From Dallia pectoralis (Eukaryota; Chordata; Actinopteri; Esociformes; Umbridae): a stretch of 64,000 nt of DNA. The notes under the pieces were generated by a model. It saw only the letters and a program-made list of their open reading frames with translations, was not told the origin of the DNA and did no database searches. How positions within the stretch are numbered: the stretch's first letter is position 1; each line of letters opens with the position of its first letter. Positions 26,601-36,871 of this stretch are shown one piece after another. The position numbers and the translations under genes are program-made. The DNA lies in contig CM055744.1 in NCBI GenBank assembly GCA_029465975.1, forward strand, positions 10,015,596-10,079,595, read 5' to 3'.

Positions 26601-29600
26601 AAGTTACCAGTGCTTTCTGTTAATACATACCCCATATGTTAGAATCTTGCAGTCACAATAAACAGTGGAAATGTTTCCTGTGTATATTTTGCTTATATAA
26701 TGTGGCCTATTTGGGATATCCCATTAGTAGGGGCGGAGTAGTGGCACCACCAGGGTCGCTACAATATATTGAATCTGACAAACAGCATTACCATCTAAAA
26801 GCAACAGGCTATTGTCTCAACTAAACGCAAAAATAATCACATTATTCTCAGTAAAAGTTCACTTGCCGGATGGGGGGGAGAGATGTCCCCACCGAAGCTG
26901 AGACCAAACCTATGCCCTTGGTGGCTCATATCCATAAATGCAATGGTACTAATAATTGGCGTAATTTATTTCGGTGTTTCGGTTTTCGGTCTTGGTTTCC
27001 TCTTTTTCGGTTTCGGCCAAGAATTTTCATTTCGGTGCATCCCTAGTTGCTACACATAATTGGTGTATACTCTGAGTATGTGCGGTGTTCTTATCAGATA
27101 TTAAAGCAAGTTAATACAAACAAACAAATTTGTAATTATTTCCTCACCCAATGAGAATCGATAAGAGAATCGATAAGGAATCGGATCGATAAGCAATATC
27201 GATAATGGAATCGGAATCGTTAAATTCTTATCAATTCCCATCCCTACCAGCCACTGACATGTAGTCAACAAGCTTGCATAAACTTTTTGAATCTGGCAAA
27301 ATCTACTAAGATAAACCAAAAGTTCAATGGCAATTAATGACTTATTTGAGAGTTTACCTATAATCTAATTGCCATAAGGAACGGTTTTCTTTTTCAGAAT
27401 TGAAGAGACCTGCTTGTTGAATGAGACTAAATAGATTTAAATTTTTTTTTCATCAAATCATGAGCATGCGTCAGCAGGGTAAGTATGCTGTGTATCAATT
27501 TCCACCCAGGATAAATAGCAAAACTGTACCAGTAGCCAACTCATAAACATAATACCACAAATGTATTTGTATTTTATGCAGTAAAACTATATCAAATAAG
27601 CTAGCAAAATTATTATAACTTCAGGGTCTATTTATTCAGTTACTGTCTTGTCAATTGCCACAAAATATACAAAGCTTTACGTTACTATTTTAATTGGTCC
27701 AGACCTAAAAAACTTCTGGACTCCATTCCATGGTCATATATGCTATAGCATTTGATCCAATGTTTTAAAAAGTATCGTTCTGCTAAAATAAAATGTGCTA
27801 CAGTTCAGACTTGTATCTGAACACAAATACTAATCATGCCTTTCTGACCAATCACACACACAGAAAGGTTTTAAACAGTCAATTGTACATAGTCCGAGTG
27901 TAATCAATGACAGACAGGAAGGTTAAAAATTGTTCAATCATAAATAAGCGACAAACGCCAGAGTTCAAGCACAGGTCTTCTAACCTCAGCTCCTAGGGCG
28001 GTGAGGGTCTCAATGAGGACAGCCGTCTGTAGGGTCATATGCAGGCAGCCTGCGATACGAGCCCCCTTCAGGGGCTTGGACTGGCTGTACATCTCCCTCA
28101 TCTTCATCAGGCCGGGCATCTCGTTTTCGGCAATATCGATTGCCTTGCGGCCCCACTCTGCCAGACTGATGTCGGCTAAGCAGGGAACAGTGAAGCGTGA
28201 ACAAACATAACAGACATAAGTATTAGCTGATTTCAAAAAGGCAGTCGGACACCAGTCAGAACTCAAAAGGTAGTCTGTATAGTTAATAACACAGTTATTA
28301 CTTTTATTAAATAATAATCGTTTAACTTTAGCTGAAAAAACAGTTTTCCAGAGCTTACAACCAATGTGGTAGATACATCACATAGCGCATTGTATCCTGA
28401 AACATTCAAACAGCCGACCTTAACAACATTACATCTTTGAATGAAAACAAAGAAAATTGACCACGTCTTAAATAAAAAAAATACATTTTTTTTATCGGTT
28501 TATAATAAAAAGGTGCAAGATGGCAAACGCCACACCGATGGAGAGCGTTTGTGGCAGTTCTATAAATTATATCCCCAAAATCAAACATTGGCATAATAGT
28601 CATCTTCACCAAGGCAAGTTTGGAAGCATGACTGAAGGATGCCCTGTTGCGGAATAGAAAACTGATTCTGGACATTTTAGATTTGAGTCTGTTTATGTGG
28701 GGCTGGAAGTAGATTGCTGTCAAACCAGACACCTAGGTATTTGTATGCATCCACATACCCCAATTCAGACTCATCTAGTGTGGCGATGCTAGTTAGACGG
28801 AGAGGTGTGGGTAGTGATCGGTTGAAAAGCATGCACTTAGTTTTACTAGAGTTTAGTAGTAACTTGAGGTTTAGGGAGAAATGCTGAATTAAAACTCTCC
28901 TAGAGATTAGGAAGTACAGTATATAACGAAGGGCCGGATGTATACTTAATGACATCATCTGCAACGAGATGAATCTGAGAATCCACAACAGCAAGAGCCA
29001 CATTAGTTAATGTAGAGAAAATCGAGCCAGCCCGAGAATTTAACCCTGTGGCATCCCCATGGAGACAGCCATTAGTCCCGACAACAGGCCCTCTGATTTT
29101 AACACACTGGACCCTGTCAGTGGTTGTTAGCAAACCAGGTGAGGAAGTCATGAGAAGCCCATGCTATTGAACTGATAAGAACACAACGGTTAACAGAAAA
29201 AAATATATCGGCATAGCCAGTTCAGACAGGCAACCTTTAATTGGGAAACACCGATTGTGAAATTCTGGGCCAATAGCGATGCAGGAGTCTCTGCTAGGCA
29301 AAGTCCCGCTGTACCTAAGCCATCTAGTCACCATCGTTCTACCCACCGCAGTCTACGCTCAAGTGGGTAGATTGACTTAGTCACCCAAAAAGCCTGCAAC
29401 ATTTGGCCGCCAATCCTTCCAGTTTTCAGCCGCAAATGACGGGAACAAATGACAAAAACCCTCATCAGTTGACTTTAAACTACTCGTGTCTGAACACATG
29501 TCCGATCACGGTATGTGTTAACTTGTCATTTATGCCATGACCTTTTCGCACAGTGGATCTTTCTCACCTGCACTGCTGTCATACCCGTTCACATTCTTGA

Positions 29601-30829
29601 AATATTATATTTGCTCAGGCATGCTCAAATGCTCTTTCTCCCAAAAACATGGTCATGGTGCATACAAATTACCAACCTGCTAGATCCACTTTAATCCTTT
29701 TACATTCTGTATATAGACACTTCTTTGTATTTTATATAGCTGATACCGCCATATCAATGCGGCTCCACTGACCTACATATACCTCATTCTGTATATTGAC
29801 TCCACTTCAACATGTATTGTTTTGTTATGTCCCAAAGCTATTTGCATTCCTGTGTTCTGTGTATTTATTGTGTAAATGCATGTTGCCCTGCACATTTGTC
29901 CTGCAGAATGTGTTCTCAATTGGCCTATCCTGTTAAATAAATGAATAAACAGCCTAGAAATATGTTCCTGATCTACAATGCCCATTGATCGCCAAAATTG
30001 AATTAAAAAAAATTATGTGGTGAGCAGTTTGGGTTAAAACGTATACATGCATATCTGCCTTTCACCAGCTAAATTCAGCTGTCAGCATAACAGTTGCAAT
30101 GTTCCCAGACTACAACTGGCTTGTAGCAGCTGCAAATGAATACAGCACTCTTCGGAGGTCTAAAAAATGAACCCCATGTGCTCCTGTCCAATGCACACAC
30201 CAAGAGTGTGTGCAAACTGCCAACACAGCCAAACTAGTGTTGTCCTAGATACCAAAAGTTCAAATGGTCAACTTGTTTTTAGATGCAGTGCAATCAATGC
30301 CCACACGCTGGTTCAAAGAGCAGTGGAAGCCATTCCATATTTAATTTTACAATAACAAATAGCCTAGTACAGGGCTTCTCAAACCACTCTTTGGGACCTA
30401 GCTGAACCCACCAAAGCCAACAATCACCCACAATTCAGGGATTTGAAAAGTGAATATCACTACCGTAACTTAGCTTCATTTTTTCATATTACAAATTTTT
30501 TAAGCAATGTCAAAGCTAATATGGGAAACATTTGTTGTTAATTGACTTCCTATTCCATAGAAGTGTTTGAAGTGTGAGTAGAATTTGAACAGCCAATCCA
30601 ACTGGTCAACCAATCTTGCCCTTAATCAATCAAGTCAGATGACCCAACTCAAAGATGGGTGTATACACAGCAGAGAGTGTACTCTTCCTTGTGAACTCTT
30701 AGCGTTCTGTTACCTCAGACTGCAAACTCACCACATGATGTGTGTATGTTGCTGCTGTGAACACAATTACCATTAATCCAGACCCATCTGAGGCGCTAAA
30801 TCTCTAGCATATGTGCATAAACTAATGAG

Positions 30830-30886
<57 letters not shown>

Positions 30887-31841
30887 GACCCTATAAGTTG
30901 TAAAGCATATGGGGCCACCAAGCAGAGGTCTGAGAACCACTGGCCCAACTAAAAGAATAGGGGGGGAAGTGAATAATACATTTCACACTGTGGGACAAAG
31001 TCCAAGGCAGCACATGCTGCAATTATACTATTGAGTAACTTGCCCTTTATTCAGAAAACCCCTGTGCTTAGTTGACAAGTGAGGAACAAGAACTGCAAAC
31101 TTGAAGTGCAGCTATGCATTTTGTTAAAGGCACAAAATCAGCTAAGCATAAAATCTTCAAAGCACACAGAAAGCGCGTATTTAGTGCACCACGTGTCCTA
31201 TCAACAATAGTACACTGTATCATTTCCCTGTGTGCCCATCGATCAAGCAACGCCAACGACGTCGCGCACTGAAATTTGGGAAATGTAGTTTTAATTCCGA
31301 GTTCCGCTCGGAAACAAACCTAGGCTCATCTAAACGGACTACGACTACCAAGACCTTAGAACCAAGTCTTCAGAATGAAACCATGCTTGATTTTGGGTGT
31401 TATGCCTGTTCATTCAATTCATTCTGTAATGGCAACGTTGCCTAATGCAAAGCAAAATGTTAAAATTATTACCACATTATATATTATGTTGACGCTAAGA
31501 ATCCCGGTATGCATGTTAACTCATGCTGGAAAAATAGATAGATTCGGTGGGTAAGTAGACAGTCTCCCATCCGGTATGTTTTATTAAGTGTACAACGCAA
31601 GTGTGTATTATATAAAATGTTGTTATCTCAAAAGTCCCAATGTAGGATTTAAAACGTCAGCTGAAAAGCCAGCAAGCTACTAGTGGTAATCAATTCTGCA
31701 GGCCAAAATCAGTGTTACTCGATATGTGTGCATGCTATCGCCTCTCAATGCTTACATAGACTTGCTCGTGTGCACCACAAATGAAATGTATGAATAAATA
31801 AATAAATACTGACCGACTTTGAAGGGAAGTTTCTCAGACAT
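14650..31841 (-). CDS. ahcy: Adenosylhomocysteinase (ten coding exons, 433 aa)
   Basis: Cytosolic NAD-dependent enzyme that hydrolyses S-adenosylhomocysteine to adenosine and homocysteine, relieving product inhibition of methyltransferases. Exons in transcript order: 31814-31841, 27985-28175, 23971-24046, 21969-22121, 20517-20629, 17357-17564, 16978-17065, 16372-16489, 15765-15959, 14650-14781. All junctions keep phase and sum to 1302 nt. The first exon carries only nine codons (MSEKLPFKV) plus one base. Visible features: His in CLHMT (55), Asp in DDGGDLTN (about 132), Glu of EETTTG (157), Lys of NDSVTK (187), Asp191 and Cys196. The Rossmann motif AGYGDVGKG falls at about 219-227 and the C-terminal NAD-binding tail is FKPDHYRY. 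Length is one more than human (432) because of an extra Gln after WKDG. No disabling change seen, so probably functional. Introns are loaded with transposons. Confidence 0.97.
17205..17356 (-). repeat. 51-bp tandem repeat copying an ahcy splice donor
   Basis: Three units of about 51 bp (ACACCCTCCATCTAGAATTA plus following bases) lie in the ahcy intron directly after the exon 17357-17564. On the coding strand the true junction reads GATGGAAG followed by GTGTGTATGTG. Two downstream units repeat GATGGAGG followed by GTGTGTAT at 17305/17304 and 17254/17253. The reading frame stays open through the whole array. Confidence 0.85.
17680..18660 (-). mobile_element. Degenerate Tc1-like transposon in ahcy intron
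   Basis: Minus-strand transposase pieces: LLQQDNVPCHTA (second catalytic Asp region, near 18235-18275). On the plus strand there is reverse-complement text such as GGCAGGGCACATTATCCTGC and, at 17680-17790, AGCGAGGTGGAGCCGGCGTG. Many stops and gaps. The same family recurs at 46190-47150. A SINE-like segment at 17925-18060 interrupts it. Confidence 0.7.
17925..18060 (+). repeat. tRNA-derived SINE (salmonid HpaI-like)
   Basis: Text TCATGTAACCAAAAGGTTGC then GGTTTAGATCCCC (a degenerate Pol III B box), CTGACAATG and CCCTTGAGCAAGGCGCATAA is the tRNA-related head and body of a fish SINE that I recognise from salmonid-type genomes. Diverged and truncated at the 3' end. It sits inside the Tc1 relic, so it probably inserted later. 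Confidence 0.65.
19215..20126. mobile_element. hAT-type element, 912 bp, in ahcy intron
   Basis: Ends TAGGAATGGAACGATTATAG and AATAGCTGCATCCCTA are imperfect inverted repeats. Flanks are GTTTCCAA (19207-19214) and GTTCCCAA (20127-20134), an 8-bp duplication with one mismatch. The 8-bp size is diagnostic of hAT. Short internal ORFs have no recognised transposase domain, so it is non-autonomous and fairly old. Confidence 0.75.
24390..24505. repeat. Diverged copy of the 10425 MITE family
   Basis: GATCTAAATAAGTACCTGAT, then AGAGGCTTGAAAAG and TTCAAGGTCCAGAGTTGGGT match the body and end of the same fish MITE family as 10425-10550. In an ahcy intron. Confidence 0.5.
24640..25020 (+). mobile_element. 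3' part of a Tc1-like transposon, in ahcy intron
   Basis: Plus-strand remains of a transposase end: CTCCAACAGGACAACGATCA (QQDND-like), then GAGCAGTTGTGGGAGCAGCT (EQLWEQL). After these come AAGGTCTGCAAGGCTGTAAT and AATGGAGGATTCTTTGACG. Frameshifts and stops throughout. The hAT stack at 25074 begins just beyond it. Confidence 0.7.
25176..25485 (+). CDS. BED-type zinc-finger exon of a hAT transposase
   Basis: Open from Met 25176. The core reads RSKVWLYFTRKDANAVICNS-CKS, with paired Cys (C-N-S-C) and, after SNMQKHLATQH, paired His (H-x4-H). This is the DNA-binding BED finger that opens many hAT transposases and ZBED genes. A Ser-rich tail follows and the block ends AAAG followed by GTAAC (donor at 25486), suggesting it was a 5' exon. 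The rest of the transposase is missing, so it is a relic. Confidence 0.7.
26096..26215 (+). repeat. 15-bp minisatellite in hAT transposase coding
   Basis: About eight copies of a unit near ACGGAGCAGCAGGGC. It is in-frame with the transposase remnant (encoding a Gly-His-Gly-Ala-Ala repeat in one frame), so it grew inside the nested hAT coding region. It generates long repetitive ORFs on both strands that are not genes. Confidence 0.85.
26356..26932. mobile_element. Third nested element, non-autonomous DNA transposon
   Basis: Left end GGGCGTAGGTTTAGGGGGG with nearby GGGGACATGTCCCC. Right end AGATGTCCCCACC then ACCAAACCTATGCCC. The termini are imperfect inverted repeats (GGGCRTAGGTTTRG). It breaks the transposase text right after ILQESASH. 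No exact target duplication was found, so the family is left open. Confidence 0.65.
28400..29150 (-). mobile_element. L2-like LINE reverse transcriptase fragment
   Basis: In ahcy intron 1. Minus-strand text in shifting frames. First a decayed catalytic box (LVADDVIKYTSGPSL, 28915-28965; usually YADD, so the first residue is changed). Then FSLNLKLLLNSSKTKCMLFN and DAYKYLGVWFDSNL (thumb region). Last ASKLALVKMTIMPMFDFGDI. At least two frameshifts, non-functional. Confidence 0.75.
29860..29955 (+). repeat. LINE 3' tail (L2-like)
   Basis: ATGCATGTTGCCCTGCACAT, then TGTTCTCAATTGGCCTATCC and TGTTAAATAAATGAATAAAC is the 3' end of a fish LINE family. It is on the opposite strand to the reverse transcriptase fragment at 28400-29150, so a separate insertion. 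A relative is at 56690-56790. Confidence 0.6.
30370..30942. mobile_element. Probable hAT (Charlie-like) MITE in ahcy intron 1
   Basis: Left end CAGGGCTTCTCAAACC and, reversed, right end CAGTGGTTCTCAGACC agree at 13 of 16 positions. This is the Charlie-type CAG..TTCTCAAAC terminus. The flanks GCCTAGTA and GCCCAACT are only weakly alike, so the duplication is decayed or the ends are misjudged. Contains an (AC)n tract. Confidence 0.5.
30834..30879. repeat. (AC)n microsatellite
   Basis: Uninterrupted AC dinucleotides for about 46 bp, followed by a short AT run, in ahcy intron 1. Confidence 0.95.
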
Positions 31842-31969
31842 GGTTGTTTTTCTTTTGGATGTAATGGCCGTGTTATATTTGGATGTTGCTGCCTGGCTTT
31901 GGAAGGAAGGAAAAAGTGATGTGAACTTGAATATATAAGTGTGCGTCAACGTGCTTTTCTGTAATATTC

Positions 31970-32080
31970 ATGAGGCTTTCATGCCAATAGGATCTCAGAA
32001 CCGCAGAGAGTGGCAACCAATAGAAACCCGAATCGCGGGGTAGGCGTGTGTTCCGACCAGTGACGTCACTAGGCAACGGT
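31970..32080 (-). promoter_or_regulatory. ahcy: Putative ahcy promoter: two CCAAT boxes and a CRE
   Basis: Within 250 bp upstream of the ahcy ATG: CCAAT at 31984-31988 and 32017-32021 (plus-strand reading) and the full palindromic cAMP-response element TGACGTCA at 32061-32068. There is no TATA box at an obvious place, as is usual for a housekeeping gene. The CG density is locally higher than in the flanks. Confidence 0.55.
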
Positions 32081-32553
32081 ATGACCGGTGAAGGCAGACT
32101 TATTGAAGGAAACCACCGTAGAGAGAACCTATAGTTATTCGCTGTAAAATAAGTAAAAAGTTAAAAAGCTCACAAACAGCTACTCAAGTAATCGGCATAT
32201 ATGCCGTTGTCCCTTATATAACATCATTATCAAGGTGTAGTGTGGCTTATTTGTATGACTCAAAGGGGTGTGACCGCCCATGGCTAGGGCTGTACTTTTA
32301 CATAAACCCGCATTGGCCTAATTGCTTTTATAAACCTGTTACCAAATAATATATACTTTGATTATTGGCTATGACGTCATGAAAAACAAATGTCATTACA
32401 CATCTAAACCACCATGCCTAATTCTTTAAGATAAACTTGTGTTGGTTTTTAGATTGTTTTAAAAACAACAAGAAATTAAAACACTATAAAAACAAAGCTG
32501 GATTTGATTGGGCATGAAATGTGTCTACAAATTTGGCCTAGGTGAATTTCATT

Positions 32554-33463
32554 TTCATTTGTAATATTCATGGACAGGATATCAAGGCGTAGTCATGGGG
32601 GGGAGGGGTTCCCGTTCGGTGGGCTGATGGTCACATCACTGCTTTTTGCGGATGATGTGGTCCTGATGGCCTCATCGGTCGGTGACCTTCAGCACTCACT
32701 GGATCGGTTCGCAGCCGAGTGTGAAGCGGCTGGGATGAGGGTTAGCACCTCTAAATCTGAGGCCATGACTCTCAGCAGGAAACCGGTGGAGTGCCTACTC
32801 CGGGTAGGGAATGAGTCCTTACTCCAAGTGAAGGAGTTCAAGTACCTCGGGGTCTTGTTCGCGAGTGAGGGAACAATGGAGCGGGAGATTGGTCGGAGGA
32901 TCGGAGCAGCGGGGGCGGTGTTGCATTCGCTTCACCGCACCGTTGTGACGAAAAGAGAGCTGAGCCGAAAGGCAAAGCTCTCGATCTACCGGTCAATCTT
33001 TGTTCCTACCCTCACCTATGGTCATGAAAGCTGGGTCATGACCGAAAGAACGAGATCGCGGGTACAAGCGGCCGAAATGGGTTTTCTCAGAAAGGTGGCT
33101 GGCCTCTCCCTTAGGGATAGGGTGAGAAGCTCAGTCATCCGAGACGAACTCGGAGTAGAGACGCTGCTCCTTTGCATAGAAAGGAGCCAGTTGAGGTGGT
33201 TCGGGCATCTTGTACGAATGCCACCTGGGCGCCTCCCTAGAGAGGTGTTCCAGGCACGTCCAGCTGGGAGGAGACCTCGGGGAAGACCCAGGACTAGGTG
33301 GAGAGATTATATCTCCACACTGGCCTGGGAACGCCTCGGGATTCCCCAGTCAGAGCTGGCTAATGTTGCCCGGGAAAGGGAAGTTTGGGGTCCCCTGCTA
33401 GAGCTGCTACCCCCGCGACCCGACCCCGGATAAGCGGTTGAAGATGAGATGAGAGATGAGAGA
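32554..33463 (+). mobile_element. 5'-truncated Rex3/RTE-like LINE with 11-bp target duplication
   Basis: Flanked by exact TGAATTTCATT copies at 32543-32553 and 33464-33474. Contains the C-terminal part of a reverse transcriptase ORF. The 3' end is a GATGAGA/GATG-type tail (33442-33463), as known for fish Rex3 elements of the RTE clade. The 5' part of the polymerase and the endonuclease are missing, the usual result of incomplete target-primed reverse transcription. Confidence 0.88.
32570..33433 (+). CDS. C-terminal reverse transcriptase ORF of the Rex3-like LINE
   Basis: 287 codons, open from a Met at 32570 that is probably not the natural start because the element is truncated. Residues 24-35 read SLLFADDVVLMA, the catalytic box with the Asp pair. 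VKEFKYLGVLFASEG follows at about 87-101, then SIFVPTLTYGHESW. The end region LRWFGHLVRMPPGRLPREVF plus RPRGRPRTRWRDYI is typical of RTE/Rex3 C-termini. No internal stop or frameshift, so the insertion is recent compared with the other LINE pieces here. Lacks fingers and endonuclease, so inactive. Confidence 0.9.
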   Translation: MDRISRRSHGGEGFPFGGLMVTSLLFADDVVLMASSVGDLQHSLDRFAAECEAAGMRVSTSKSEAMTLSRKPVECLLRVGNESLLQVKEFKYLGVLFASEGTMEREIGRRIGAAGAVLHSLHRTVVTKRELSRKAKLSIYRSIFVPTLTYGHESWVMTERTRSRVQAAEMGFLRKVAGLSLRDRVRSSVIRDELGVETLLLCIERSQLRWFGHLVRMPPGRLPREVFQARPAGRRPRGRPRTRWRDYISTLAWERLGIPQSELANVAREREVWGPLLELLPPRPDPG

Positions 33464-33474
33464 TGAATTTCATT

Positions 33475-36400
33475 CTAGCTATGCATTCCTTTTCGCATGC
33501 AAGGCTTCTGATCAAATCTTCCAGGTTGAGTGAACACCGTGATAGAAAACAGAATGGAATTTAATGTGCTTTGGAATATTTCAACATTAACTTTCCTGAG
33601 TCCACTATGAGTTGTTCAAAGTAGTACAAATTCGATATAACAAAATTGGGTGTAAATAAAAAAGCTTTGTAATTACTCTACTATTCAAGAGTTTAGGGTC
33701 ACTTAGAAATGTCCTTGTCTTTTAAAAAAAGATTATAGCACTATGCCTATAATTCACTATACCAACAATTCCAGCGGGTCAGTAGTTTACATACACAGGA
33801 TTTGAGAAATTGAGAGACTCAAGGAGGGATACGTTTCATGTCAATCTATACCATATATCCCAGTTTATTCAAGTCTGTCAGTCCGCTTGTTGTCACACTT
33901 CATGTCATTTCTGACTGTTTATGATGATGTCCACATTGGCATCATTCACATATTTTTCAGGTCAAAGCATGACTGACACAAATTGATATTCTAGCCCTAA
34001 TCTCGCATCCACGTAAGAACAGACACATTGCTATTAGACATTTTGTGATACCACTGTGAGCTTTAGTTCAGAAGCTGTTGTGTAGGCCGTATATGATCCT
34101 TTTATCCTTTTTACAGCCTTTTATTCACCAGCTTTGCTGCTTGAGCCCCTACTTTTTCTTATAACTTTTCTTGTAACTTTCCCAGACCTGTACCTGAAGT
34201 GATTGTACTTGCTCCTTATTGTTACATTGTTATTGTTACATTGAATTGTTACATTGTTATTGTTACATTGAATTGTTACATTGTTATTGTTACATTGAAT
34301 TGTTACATTGTTATTGTTACATTGAATTGTTTCGCCAACTTCTTTTTAGGATTAATGGGTAGAACACGAAACAACTTGCCAAACATTTGCGTTCATTGGT
34401 TTTATTTACATATATTATAATATAAACTTTTATATATAAATGTTTGTCTGGCAATCAATAATCTTACATAAAATATCTGTATGTTATGTATATTAAATGT
34501 TTAATCTAAATGAAATGCCAATCTAAATGTAACATGCATCTAGTTTGTGATAACTGTGTATAAAGATACATTTGTGGAGCTATGTGAGCGTTCTCTTTCA
34601 AAAATGCTCAACTCGTCTTAGTCAAAGCAGATAATATTCCTGGAATTCTTTGGCTAAAAGAGCTCTATCTCAGCCCAAGGTAAACAGAATGATGGTTGTT
34701 CTCTATGAATCTGTCTAATCTCATCATGAGGATCCATGATCTAGTGGACCTTAGCGTTTTTCTAATTTATCTCCCTGGTATGCTGCGATTTTAGGAGAAG
34801 TAAAAAATGTCAACTTGTTCACACACACACGCAGAGATATACAAACACGCACTTAAAGTGCCCACCGTATGTGTTGTAAAAGGCTATGGCTATTTTTGTG
34901 GTACACTCAAGGCATAGGTAAATGTGCCTAAATTATTAGTACCAGGCGAAAATACAGAATGTCACCTTTCAGTGGTTTTAACAATTTTACCCGCTAAGAT
35001 TAACAGCACTGTTTGAGTTTCAATCATTTCACCCAGATTGTGGTTTCGAGGTCACAGAAAAACGTGTGGCCTTTTGGGTTATCATTTTGTAATTTTCAAT
35101 CTGAATTTGTGCACTGGCATGAACATATTGTTGGTGAATTTTTTTAATCTTTTCTGGATGACAAAGCCTTGGAAATCAGGGACATTAAGAAAACGTGTGA
35201 ATGCACACTGATCAATATCAACCATAGTACTGCTCCATATTTTTTAACACACATAATCCAATACATCAACCGCACTTCTTGCCTAACCCAAACGTATTAC
35301 TACACAAACTCTGGCTCTCTCAGATCATCTTTGCTGAGCAACAGGAACGCAGAAAACCCACTGGTAGCACCAGGACCTGACAGCTGGCATGAATGCATCC
35401 CTGGTCCAACCATAGCTGCTGTGCCCTAAAACAAAGCCCTTAACCTTACAAGATCACATGAGTCACTATAGATAAGAGTGCCTTTCTAAAAAGATATTCT
35501 AGTAAAGAAATGTCAACAAAAGGGCACAACTTGGCAAAATGTTTAATTTAGGTGTACCGTTGGAACAAGGGCAAATTGTGAAAGGCAGGGTAGGAAGACA
35601 GACCAGAGGAAACATACTGCCAAAGACAGCCATACCTAAACACACAACCTAGAGAATATAAGACATAATGATGCTTTCATACTACAGGGGTTCATTTATC
35701 TTTCTGAAGCTGGAATTTAGACAGAAATATACATTTGAGGGAAAATAGAAAATTGTAAAAACATCTGAAGCAGCTTGGTGAAATACAAAATAGTGGGCAA
35801 GGTCGACAAAAGCCATGATGCTAAATAAATCTGACTGCTGGTGACTTGAAGTCTGAATACAATCAGTTCACACAACAGCATGTCATAAAAATAATACATC
35901 TCAAATTTCTGCAAAGCTTAAACCCCAATAAACTTTTTTTTGTTTTTAAACCTTCTTCTAGTGTTAATGGCTCTTAAAAGTGAACAAACGAACACACAAA
36001 CACACACTCACAGAGGCGTGCACACTCACACATTCAATTCAATTACACAGGACAGACATTTCAAGAGAAATGTCAATATGGTTTTCAAAATGTAAGTGAT
36101 TGGAGGTAAAGTTATTTCACTTATCAGTGACTGTTTAAACCATCGCCCAGAAAAACATTTCAAGAATCCCATGTGGACAAGTACCCTAGACATTTCCCCG
36201 TTGTAAAACGCAAGAGTATTTGGAAGAAAGTTCATGATCTAGTGAGTAAATCCAGCCCAAATCAGATGTAAGCCCAACACCAACAGCCCAAAAGGTGAGA
36301 ATCAAGAGTACCGGCTGTACAACTGCTATAAATAACAATGTGTGTCTATTCTAACTGCATATCTTGATATAGAGATTAACAAACGTCTGATTGCCATGTT

Positions 36401-36871
36401 AATACACGACACGTATAGAAATAAATCATTTAAGCATGTAGTGTAGAAACAAATGAATAGAGTATTGCATTACACATGAGCGGCATGAGGTCATCTAAAC
36501 TCGAGCAACATGGAAGTTTTTCAGTGTGGAGATGTCATTTTTATACTTTCTTAAAAATATATTTGATGGGTTAAGAGTAAGCGGAGAAAAAAGTGCAGCA
36601 TCGCTTAACAGAGGACAACCTGAAGCGGGACGCACAGGAAAAAACAAAACATTTTTAATGAGCCCATCATGCCGTTGCCCCATATAGAAGGCGGAGTGTG
36701 ACAGTAAGCGAAAGGTTGTCAAGTTGACGTTTTGTCTGTATTTTTAGTAGATTTTTTCAAGTCAATTTATATTCATTCATTTTCACTATCCTTTCCCAAA
36801 CACAAATACATCACACTAAACCGTTGTCTTTTCTCCGTGTCTCATTTCCGCGCGTGGCAGGTTTTCAAGTG
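33475..36871. other. Spacer between ahcy promoter side and chmp4b 3' end
   Basis: Holds the lone Tc1-type terminus at 33685-33720 (TTTAGGGTCACTTAGAAATG) and another Tc1-like end near 33775-33805 (AGTAGTTTACATACAC). The minisatellite at 34218-34331 is listed separately. About 35900-36871 is probably chmp4b 3' UTR. No gene recognised. Confidence 0.5.
34218..34331. repeat. 27-bp AT-rich minisatellite
   Basis: About four near-perfect copies of TTGTTACATTGTTATTG plus ten further bases. Each 27-bp unit itself contains two TTGTTACATTG-type subunits. Confidence 0.9.

Larger units (their letters stand above)
25835..27045 (+). mobile_element. Second hAT element nested inside the first
   Basis: Starts TAGGGATGCACCGAATATTC and ends CATTTCGGTGCATCCCTA. 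Flanked by exact 8-bp copies GTTGCTAC at 25827-25834 and 27046-27053. The subterminal sequence is made of repeated CGGCCGAAA/TTTCGG motifs. Transposase remnant: REMIQAAMDAENPSGD near 26050-26095 and ALDEGHAPSLSDMFSEIL near 26284-26337, in different frames. A third element interrupts it at 26356. Confidence 0.88.
25074..27246 (+). mobile_element. Outer hAT transposon with BED-finger exon, ahcy intron
   Basis: Starts TAGGGATGGGAATCGAGAAC and ends TATCAATTCCCATCCCTA, a terminal inverted repeat. Flanked by exact 8-bp copies CCAGCCAC at 25066-25073 and 27247-27254. It encodes a BED zinc finger (separate entry) but no visible dimerisation/catalytic part. It has been split by another hAT at 25835-27045. 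Confidence 0.88.
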
